Source of the DNA: Aureobasidium sp. EXF-3400
Lineage: Eukaryota; Ascomycota; Dothideomycetes; Dothideales; Saccotheciaceae
Direction: 5' to 3'
NCBI GenBank assembly: GCA_024195585.1
Contig: SWBL01000025.1
Span: forward strand, 124,001 to 188,000
Length of the DNA: 64,000 nucleotides
Position 1 is the first letter of the stretch. Each line of letters begins with the position of its first letter. Below are positions 56,435-64,000 of this stretch, piece after piece. The notes under the pieces were generated by a model. It was not told the origin of the DNA and did no database searches. It was given only the letters and a program-made list of their open reading frames with translations. Position numbers and translations under genes: made by a program.

Positions 56435-56828
56435 ATGAACGAGATTCATGGGTCGAACGTGGCTTTGTGACGATGGCATGGATTGGCGTACATGGCGTAT
56501 GGAGAGACAGCGAGTGGCTTATGGTCAACTTGGGGTTGTAGATTATGTTAGTTTTCTCATTCATGACGCTATAGACACTTGAAGAGTGCATGTTGCTCTT
56601 TTCCACATCAACTCTATCCTTTTCCACGCCAGCTATCTCCATGCAATAAAGGGTGGATCCATACGACTTGCTGGATGCACAGACTGGCTAGCACGATGTT
56701 ACAAGCACGGAGAGGAAGTCGAAGGCGGAGGTGATGCGGAAGGAGAGATGTGGTCTGTGCACCAAGACCGACAAGTTGGAAATCTACTTTCGCGAATTGA
56801 CAAGAGCGTACGAGCACATCACACAACC
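56435..56828. other. Intergenic between TPS1 and uS17m
   Basis: 394 bp with no gene; it contains the 3' region of TPS1 and the promoter of the mitoribosomal gene. Confidence 0.4.
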
Positions 56829-57745
56829 ATGGCTAGCAGAACACTCAGCCTCCCATTGAGGACTTTTGCAGGCACTCGCCCATCCATCCAAGCCTGGCGT
56901 ACTACACGATCCTTCGCCACTGAACTTGCGCCTGCTTCAACAACAATCCTAGACTCAGCAACGCCCATCATCACACCAGTAGCCCAAGATGGCCAATTCC
57001 AGACCCCAGGCTTGAAAGAGACGGAAGGAAGCACATCTGGAAAGTCGCGACCGGTTGGTGTTGTAGTCAGCGCCGGAAAGATGCAGAGCACAGTCAAAGT
57101 CAGAATACCCAGTCAGAAATGGAACAACTACTTGAGAAAGGTAATTCGCTCTCTCCAATCTTTCAAGAAGCCAATGTCTCTTTTGCGCGAGAAAACAGGG
57201 GTGCTGACTGTGACTCTTTTCCCGCATTATAGTTCTTCAAGGACCACTCAGACCACCTAGTCCACGATCCCAAGACCTCACTTAACATCGGCGACGTCGT
57301 TGCACTAAGACCTTTCCGCGCCGCCAAACACGTCCACCACGTTGTTTCAGAAATCCTCGTTCCCTTTGGCACACCCATCACCCAACGACCACCCATCCCC
57401 AGCGAAGGCGAGTCCGAAGCCGCCTACAACTCCAAACGCCACAACAAACTCGAACGTCGCAGTTTGCGCCGTGCCGCTGCTCAAGGCTCTGAATCCGCTA
57501 TTGAAAAGTTGCAAGCTCTGGAGGTGGAAGCTGGACAGGGTGTTAAGGCAGGAAAGGGCGAAAGAGATGCTAGAAGAGCTGGGCAATTGGGAAACAAGGG
57601 ACAGAAGTTGCCCAAGGGCGTTTTGCCTGGTGGAAAGCATGCAGTTGGCAAAATTGATGAGAGAGCGAAGCACAACAAGGAGCAGGCTGCGAAGAGAAAT
57701 GAGAAGGCTGAGAAGAACTTGCTAGAGGCTAAGCAAGCTGCTTAG
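56829..57745 (+). CDS. MRPS17: Mitochondrial small-subunit ribosomal protein uS17m
   Basis: Exons 56829-57140 and 57233-57745 give 274 residues; the intron is 92 nt (GTAATT..TATAG). The basic, Ser/Arg/Thr-rich N-terminus (MASRTLSLPLRTFAGTRPS, WRTTRSFAT) is a mitochondrial presequence. The OB-fold S17 core follows: VGVVVSAGKMQSTVKVRI, FFKDHSDHLVHDPKTSLNIG, DVVALRPFRAAKHVHHVV. The C-terminal ~110 residues are a charged Lys/Glu/Ala helix extension, common in fungal mitoribosomal proteins. It is far longer than bacterial S17, with all of the added length outside the core. Confidence 0.9.
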
Positions 57746-58500
57746 AGGTCTAACAGGTGAGATAGCCTGGGAGACGTTCAAAGTTGGGCCCAGAGAAAGT
57801 CAGATTTGGACTGCTGGGATACCTTTCTGCTGTACAAAACAATCTTCAGGAAATGTACTTTTATGTTCAACATCGTTTTGCGGATGCAAGTAGCTAGGTG
57901 GACATTGGGGAAAGATCTACATGGAAGTAGGTCCTAAGACTCGTGTAGTTGGGGACGTGGTTGTAGGATCGATGCTGATTTTATTCAAGATCTATGTGGC
58001 TGGTATACAGGGTCACCCCTCGAACACTTATTTTCAACACCGAATGGAGGATATTATTCGCACAGAACTCGATACACTATAAATTCAAGATTGGATATGT
58101 TTGAATAAATGTTCTATACCCATACATCAGATTTAAAGGCTAACAGAAACCTCGTCTGCGTTCTGCCACAGATACAAATTTTCTACTCCTCTTACCAGAT
58201 GCATTCAGGGTATTCAGTGGGGAACTTTTGCAATCAGTGAACACTTCAAGGAGTTTATCAGATTCAAGGATGCACAATGATGCAGGTGTAATTGATGAGG
58301 CATCTATATCTCTTTTCTCATAGTGACAACTTCAAAGTGACGAGAGATTGATTGTTCAATGGACGGAATTGATATTCACATGCTCCAGAGCCAAGGCTTC
58401 GGCCGGCGGGATTGAGAGCGAGCTTGTCGCAAGTCGTCTTGCGCTTCAAGCTACCTTTCTCGGCTTCTCACGACCATTCAACTCATCACATCCACCAAAC
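57746..58500. other. Intergenic, no gene seen
   Basis: 755 bp between two plus-strand genes, AT-rich in the middle. It contains the promoter of the CstF64-like gene. No RNA gene is recognised. Confidence 0.4.
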
Positions 58501-59485
58501 ATGGCGCCCGAAAAGAATGGAAGAGTCGTCTTCATCGGCAACATCCCTTATGGTACGCGCGTGCTCTTGTGTATGCTACGCGACAAAAACTGACCGAGCT
58601 ACAGGTGTTAGCGAAGAACAAATCATCGACACGTTTGGAAGAGTCGGCTCGGTGAACAACTTTAGACTGGTACACGACAAGGAGACTGGCAGACCCAAGG
58701 GCTTTGGTTTCCTCGAATTCGCAGACCCAGATGCTGCTGCTTCAGCCGTGCGCAACCTCAACGACCACGAGATCATGGGCCGCAAGTTACGCGTCGATTG
58801 GTCCAACGACAACAGTGGAGGCGGCGGAAACAACAACGACAACTCGAACAACAACAGCATGCAACAATCACATCCTGGCGACAGCTCGAACCAGCAGCCT
58901 CCAATGCTCCCCCCACTCCCACCTGGCACCGACTTGCCCGCCGGTCTGACATGTCCCGATGCCATCTCGAAGACACTCAGTGCCATCCCAGCTCCTCAAT
59001 TGCTTGATATCATCTCGCAAATGAAGGGTCTGGTAATGTCGGATCCCAACCAAGCCACTGAGCTTTTGCGCCAAGCTCCCCAGCTTGCCTACGCCATCTT
59101 CCAGGCACTTCTCCTCCTAGGCCTTGTCGACACAAGCATGCTCAGCAGCATTGTCCAGGCCTCCGCTCCTCAGAACCCACAGTTCCCTGCCGCAGCACCT
59201 GTGCCTCCACCACCGATGCCCCAGCCTCCTCAGGCCGCCTACGCCCCTACTCCTCAGCCTGGATACCCTGGCTACCCTCCACAGCAATATCATCAACCCA
59301 CACCGCCTGTTCAGCAGCCTGCTTTTGCACCACCACCCCCTCCTCAGCAGGCAGCGGCAGCTAGTCAGCAGGATCTCATCGCTCAAGTCCTGTCCATGAC
59401 CATCGATCAGATCAACCAACTCGATCCCGTATCGCGCCAGCAAATCATTGCTCTGCGCGCTCAGCTTGGTGCGCCAGTCGCCTGA
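58501..59485 (+). CDS. RNA15: mRNA 3'-end processing factor CstF64 / Rna15
   Basis: Exons 58501-58552 and 58605-59485 give 310 residues; the 52-nt intron interrupts the RRM. RRM at ~9-85 has RNP2 VVFIGNIPYG and RNP1 KGFGFLEF. A Gly/Asn run (GGGGNNNDNSNNNS) and Pro-rich linker lead to the hinge (DAISKTLSAIPAPQLLDIIS, LLRQAPQLAYAIFQALLLLG) that binds CstF77/Rna14. After a Pro/Gln-rich stretch the C-terminal helices (QVLSMTIDQINQLDPVSRQQ) match the Pcf11-binding domain. It recognises U/A-rich elements before pre-mRNA cleavage. Confidence 0.93.
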
Positions 59486-60507
59486 AGAAGGTGACTTCAC
59501 ACCATCAAATCGCGTTCTCTCGAAAAGCATTCGCCGTTACCAGAAGTACTGGATGGCATCATAAGATACCCAGCTACATCACAATCGATAGCTCCTGGCT
59601 CGAATATAAAAGCGTCACTTGGATTGCTAGATGGAAGCAACAAGAGCACGCAACGATCAAACCGTCGCAACAGTATCATTAGCGACATAGATCACGCAGC
59701 ATCTGGCCACGATATCACAGAGCCACATGAGAGAGAGTCACAGCAAATGACAGCATCTCCGCCCGGACATAGCGGCAGTTCGACCATAGTTGACTAGTTC
59801 ACATACAAGCCGAGCATCAGGAGCGCTATAGCCCGCTCTGAATACAAACCAATCATTCTTCATCATATCTTCTCAATAGTTCCCAATCGTTAGTTCTATG
59901 ACTCGTAATAGCATTTACACAGACACACAATGTGCAATGGTGGTTCGCGCGGGCCGTTTCGACCCCAAAGCTTGACCGAAGATGGGGTCCCGCAAAACGT
60001 TCATACCTTTGACGTCGAACCTAACAAAAACTTCTCCATAGACAGTTTCCCTCGAAAGCTTCCAGTATGCAGGACACACCGAATGGCATCCTGCCACCGC
60101 TCTCAAGAACAAGCTCTCGGTTGCCCTGCTTACGGGTGGGGTCGCAAAATGCGGGAGGCTGGGATAGTGGTCGAGCACCAAACCCAAGCAGGCAAAGGTG
60201 AGCTGCAAGATGCATGGGGAAGGCGCGAACCGCGACCCAGCGCCTGCCAACAATTGATTGACCAAACACCTTCGTTTCCTGTCGCACTCGTGCAATCTTT
60301 CGCACTGTGCTTCTGTCTTCCCTCTTGCCGTTCACGCACGCCTCACGTCTTCACGATATCATGACCTTGTAATCATCTCAGACACGACGATAATCGATAT
60401 AATCAAGTCTTAATTGTTTACCTGCCACTCGGACTGCTTCTTGCGGTGAAGCCTCCTAGTGTTTGCGAAAGCGCCTACTGCCGTCCGGCACACGTACCTA
60501 GTCGACC
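59486..60507. other. Intergenic, no gene seen
   Basis: 1.0 kb with the 3' region of the CstF64-like gene and the promoter of the large disordered protein. A 144-codon frame at 59930-60364 has no family resemblance. Confidence 0.4.
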
Positions 60508-63500
60508 ATGTTCAGATCACTGAGTAGCAAGAACTCGGCATCCTCGTCCAAGAGAAAGAAGACAGACCAATCGAGTCGCCGTACCGAATCAGTGACATCC
60601 TCATCCACACACCGCAAATACTCTCGCAATGACGAACGCTTTTCTAAGAGTGACCCACGGAAATCGACTTCGACCCAACCCCTCATCAATGATCCCTCTG
60701 GTCTCTCATCCTACTACACCACCTCTGCTCCACTCAATCAACTCGAGCCTCGATCTCTGACAGAGGAAGCTATCAGGAGCCTTGATGAAGGATGGGGAGA
60801 CACATACTCACACGCAGATGACTCGCCTCAAGGAGATGGTCACACAGACAAGAGGGATCGTTTCAACGATTCATACAAGAAAGATACTGGTCGGCGATAC
60901 AATGAGGGTCTGGAATACCGATCGCCGACTGAAGAAGTCATGCCAAACGAGCGCTCGATACCCCGTGGAGAATATGCGCAAAACTCGTTTGGTACATCTT
61001 CGCATGTCCAAGACCAGTTTCCAGGTCAAGATCCTTTGACATTTGCGCGTCCTGCATTCAACCAAACTATGACCCAAGGCGTCGCGACTGGAGGCGCTGC
61101 TGCTGAGTACTACTCACAGGCTTCGATGCAGCCACATGGAGGAAGTCAACATGTGCCCCCGCAAGCATACAATACCTCTGAGAACACGCCAATTCGCCCC
61201 ACAGGACGATTGGGATCCTTAATGTCTGATAACTCTGCATATCCGAATGATTCGTACACTACTGCCCCGGCCGAGGGTCCATCCTACGGCAATGCCGCGA
61301 GTCAAAACTATACATACCATCAGCCGCACCATCCAAATGAGAGTTACGCGCAGGAACACATCACTTCACATGAAACCTACCAACAGCACTCACAGTCTGT
61401 GCCTTCTGCAACAACTTACACTAATCCAGACTACACAACTCCCCTTCCAAGTCAACTCCAAGGGAATGGTAAGCAAGCTCTGACAGGTCAAAACTTGCCA
61501 TATGTCGCAGCCGCGGGAGCCGCGATTGCTAGTGCTCACAGCCACCATCATCACAATATGCATCAGCACAACCACTCTGCACCTATCAATAATTACAGCC
61601 ATGGAGAAATGCACGCATACTCTCCTCCAAGGCCGTATACTTCCGGAGCTATGGCAATGCAGCACAAGCACAAGGGTCCTGTAAGCAAATTTGTGGACTG
61701 GTGGAAGGACTACGAAGATGTGCGCAAGATGGAGGAGTATACTGAATACATTGGAGTATGCAAGTACTGCTTTGATCCTCGTTCTACCGCTACAGATGCT
61801 CCCAGAAAGCACTACCGTGGAGGCAGACGTTCATCTGAAACATTGCGAAGACGATCCAGCGATTCGCTCCGACGTTCCCACACTAACGGCTCGAATTACG
61901 GCAGAATTGACAAGGATGCGAGATACCACTCATCAGACAGCGAGTGTCGTAGCAAGAGAACCAGTTGGCTGGGCGCCGGTGTCGCTGCATATGGTCTCTC
62001 GAAAGTTGGAAAGTCCTTGTGGCAGAATTCTCGCGATTTTGACGACACTTATAGTGTCAAGTCGGGCAGGAAGAGTGCTGTGTCTAGAAACGGCAGTCGT
62101 AGAGAGGCGACCAAGATTTACTCTTCAGGTCACGACAGCAGATCAGAGCGCACTAATGATCGAAGCGGCGCATACAATAATTCAAGCGACCGCTTCGAGA
62201 CTGGCACCCAAAATCTACACAGAAGATCAGAACACACTAGCTCGGGAACAAGACATAGTGAACATGATCGACACAGCGCTACTAAGTCAGGATTTGCGAC
62301 TGCTGGAAACTCGCGACATACCGAAGACCAAATCCATGTTCGGCATTCAAGTCCCGGAGCTGGACATACGCCACGACATGCGGTATCCCGCCCGGGACGC
62401 AAAAGCAGATCAAGAAGTCAGAGTCCTTCCTTGGCCCAGATTCTGGGGCTGACCAGCTCACAAAAACGCACATCAGCAACAGCTTCACGCTCATCTTCGC
62501 CGCAGCAGGAGGGCATGTTCACTGGTTTCTTCACCAAACAGCCAAGCAGGAATAGATCCAAGCAGAGCAAGAAGAAGAAGGGCTTCTTCAACTTTGCCAA
62601 TTCATCATCATCTTCTGCCAATTCCGACCTAGCCTTTGGTATCCGCCCTACCAGGAGTGGCAAACTGACAAAGAGGCCCACAAGAAAAAGCTCCGACGAG
62701 CATCTGAAAGCTACATTGTTAGGTATCGGTGCCACCGCAGCCGCCCTCAGTGCTGTACAGCATAGTAGATCAGGCAGCAGGAAGGTGGAAAATACGAGAT
62801 CACAGAACAGAGATCCTCGTCAAGCAACACGGCGAAGCAAGCAGAACACCAGTGAGGAGGATGGTTGGGAGTCAGCTACCGATGATGAGAGTGTTTCATC
62901 CGGCCTTGCGTTTGGTGACTTTGACGCTAGTGAGAAAAGACTCAGGCGACAACGCAGCTCCGAATCTATCACATCACAGAGCTCTGGTACGGACAAGTGG
63001 AGTTGGCGATGGCGAAGAAAGTCAGACAAGAAACCTGTCGTCAATGATACGCCACAAACCTACCAGAACGACAATTATGCTGTCGAAGATCCGAACGTCA
63101 TCACATCACAGCCACTGCGATACGTACACCCAGCACCGATCGCTAGCCCGATGCATTCCAATGCACGCAGTTCACCATCAATACCCGGGGCATTCCCAGA
63201 GCAGCCATACGCTATCAACAGCACACCCATACAGCAACCTCAACCAGTAATGCCAATGCAATCTAGCATCTTTGGTAATCAGACCCCGCCCGATCACTCC
63301 CGTGGTGAACGATATAGTCCTGGAATATCCGTGCGTCCTGCTATTCCCACTGAGCTGAGACGCACTCAGTCAAGTCCTGTATCAAATCACACCATGCGTA
63401 ACGCTGCAATTGCTGGAGTAGCAGGCATGGCTGCGGCTGGCATTCTCGCCAATGGCAAGGGTAGAGCTAGAGACGATAGTCCTAGCAATGTCCGCTTCGA

Positions 63501-64000
63501 GCTTACTGAAAAGCAAGCCAAGAAGGAAGAACGTCAACACCGTAAAGAAAATGCCAAGGAGAGTAAGGAGCGAGCAAAGGAAGAGGCTAGAGAGAACAAA
63601 GAACGTGCTCGTCTCGATCGCGAAAGAGCAATGCAAGAGGAATCGGCTCGAAAAGCTGCTGATGATGCAAGGCGGTATGCAGAAGAAGCAGAACGCCAAC
63701 AAGTCATTGCAGAGCAGGCCGAACAGTATCAAGCTCGATTGCGGGAAGCAGCGGCTGTTGAAGCCTCGGATCGCCGAAGAGAGGAAGAGATCAAGGAATT
63801 CATGAGGAACGCACTTGCTGAACAAGCTCGAGAGGCTGAACAGAAGAAGCAGCGCGAGACTTGGCAAGCTCAGCAAATGGCAGCTGCGAGACAGAACTCC
63901 CCTCCAAGCCCTCGAGCTGGTCCTTCTACAACTTTTCGGTCCGTGACCGACACTTTATCTGAACACGACCGTGATCATCCCCAACATGACAGAGATGGTC
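60508..64000 (+). CDS. Very large disordered LEA-domain-type fungal protein, 5' part
   Basis: An uninterrupted frame runs from the ATG at 60508 to the window end, 1164 codons with no stop, so the gene continues beyond 64000. The first 400 residues are Ser/Tyr/Gln/His-rich (AHSHHHHNMHQHNHSAP). A short conserved block, KFVDWWKDYEDVRKMEEYTE followed by YIGVCKYCFDPRS, is the only clearly ordered part so far and may bind metal through CX2C. Arg/Ser-rich stretches follow, with small hydrophobic patches (WLGAGVAAYGLSKVG, LLGIGATAAALSAVQ, AAIAGVAGMAAAGILANG). From ~1000 on there is a long Lys/Glu/Arg/Ala helix (KEERQHRKENAKESKERA). Fungal proteins of this layout are labelled LEA-domain; the function is unknown. 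Confidence 0.8.
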   Translation, partial: MFRSLSSKNSASSSKRKKTDQSSRRTESVTSSSTHRKYSRNDERFSKSDPRKSTSTQPLINDPSGLSSYYTTSAPLNQLEPRSLTEEAIRSLDEGWGDTYSHADDSPQGDGHTDKRDRFNDSYKKDTGRRYNEGLEYRSPTEEVMPNERSIPRGEYAQNSFGTSSHVQDQFPGQDPLTFARPAFNQTMTQGVATGGAAAEYYSQASMQPHGGSQHVPPQAYNTSENTPIRPTGRLGSLMSDNSAYPNDSYTTAPAEGPSYGNAASQNYTYHQPHHPNESYAQEHITSHETYQQHSQSVPSATTYTNPDYTTPLPSQLQGNGKQALTGQNLPYVAAAGAAIASAHSHHHHNMHQHNHSAPINNYSHGEMHAYSPPRPYTSGAMAMQHKHKGPVSKFVDWWKDYEDVRKMEEYTEYIGVCKYCFDPRSTATDAPRKHYRGGRRSSETLRRRSSDSLRRSHTNGSNYGRIDKDARYHSSDSECRSKRTSWLGAGVAAYGLSKVGKSLWQNSRDFDDTYSVKSGRKSAVSRNGSRREATKIYSSGHDSRSERTNDRSGAYNNSSDRFETGTQNLHRRSEHTSSGTRHSEHDRHSATKSGFATAGNSRHTEDQIHVRHSSPGAGHTPRHAVSRPGRKSRSRSQSPSLAQILGLTSSQKRTSATASRSSSPQQEGMFTGFFTKQPSRNRSKQSKKKKGFFNFANSSSSSANSDLAFGIRPTRSGKLTKRPTRKSSDEHLKATLLGIGATAAALSAVQHSRSGSRKVENTRSQNRDPRQATRRSKQNTSEEDGWESATDDESVSSGLAFGDFDASEKRLRRQRSSESITSQSSGTDKWSWRWRRKSDKKPVVNDTPQTYQNDNYAVEDPNVITSQPLRYVHPAPIASPMHSNARSSPSIPGAFPEQPYAINSTPIQQPQPVMPMQSSIFGNQTPPDHSRGERYSPGISVRPAIPTELRRTQSSPVSNHTMRNAAIAGVAGMAAAGILANGKGRARDDSPSNVRFELTEKQAKKEERQHRKENAKESKERAKEEARENKERARLDRERAMQEESARKAADDARRYAEEAERQQVIAEQAEQYQARLREAAAVEASDRRREEEIKEFMRNALAEQAREAEQKKQRETWQAQQMAAARQNSPPSPRAGPSTTFRSVTDTLSEHDRDHPQHDRDG

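Noticed and set aside
61469..61486. 18-nt GTAAGC..CTGACAG sequence inside the LEA-type gene that looks like a miniature intron
   Set aside because: Far below any spliceable length and in frame, so it is coding.
1..64000. CRISPR array, transposon ORFs, polyketide or peptide synthetase cluster, viral or toxin genes
   Set aside because: None found; direct repeats are too few and short, and no transposase, reverse transcriptase or core biosynthetic domains were read in any frame.

Overview
This is nuclear DNA of a filamentous ascomycete (Pezizomycotina), most likely a Dothideomycete. About 26 credible protein genes lie on both strands. Most are interrupted by introns of 49-60 nt with GT..AG ends and YTRAY-type branch points. 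Families typical of moulds are present: GH64 glucanase, amdS-type acetamidase, Dal5-type MFS permease, PilB-type eisosome protein and HSP70-like ATPase. No transposon ORF, CRISPR array, secondary-metabolite core gene or bacterial-type operon was seen. Exon boundaries were read by eye; every spliced model given sums to a multiple of three.

Layout. 0.35-2.6 kb: two minus-strand genes of unknown function. 3.1-8.3 kb: a membrane acyltransferase (LPAAT fold) and a kinesin-10 with a C-terminal helix-hairpin-helix. 9.2-11.5 kb: a two-finger C2H2 regulator, preceded upstream by 3.3 kb without a convincing gene. 14.8-24.4 kb: COPII SEC24, a small acidic protein and COPI alpha subunit. 25.1-26.4 kb: secreted GH64 glucanase. 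26.4-28.1 kb: gene-poor, with three tRNA-like sequences. 28.1-34.5 kb: F-box protein, a hypothetical protein and VID27. 34.9-39.3 kb: acetamidase and MFS permease, divergent over a GATA-site-rich promoter. 40.3-44.9 kb: HSP70-like ATPase and a coiled-coil protein with a SUMO-interaction-like tail. 46.5-53.8 kb: eisosome PilB-like, DPH7, AP-1 beta and a HIRIP3-like histone chaperone. 54.7-59.5 kb: trehalose-6-phosphate synthase, mitoribosomal uS17m and CstF64/Rna15. 60.5 kb to the end: the 5' part of a very large disordered LEA-type protein.

Most genes are unrelated housekeeping neighbours. The one pair that looks functionally coupled is the acetamidase and the permease, which share a 439-bp intergenic region with five HGATAR sites, as expected for AreA/NIT2 nitrogen control.

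The most unusual signal is a candidate introner-like element family. The acetamidase and the permease each carry one exceptionally long intron (234 and 214 nt). Both introns start GTGAGTC, both split a Gly codon in phase 1, and both contain a long imperfect hairpin with related arms (sense 3' arm GCATTYTTAYAGCTACA). A third related hairpin lies outside coding sequence near 52.5 kb in front of AP-1 beta, and a weak fourth match lies at 39.5 kb. Other notable points are a PilB-like gene whose start codon appears to be split by an intron, a 38-nt intron in the acyltransferase gene, and a pair of tRNA-like Pol III genes without a U33 anticodon loop.
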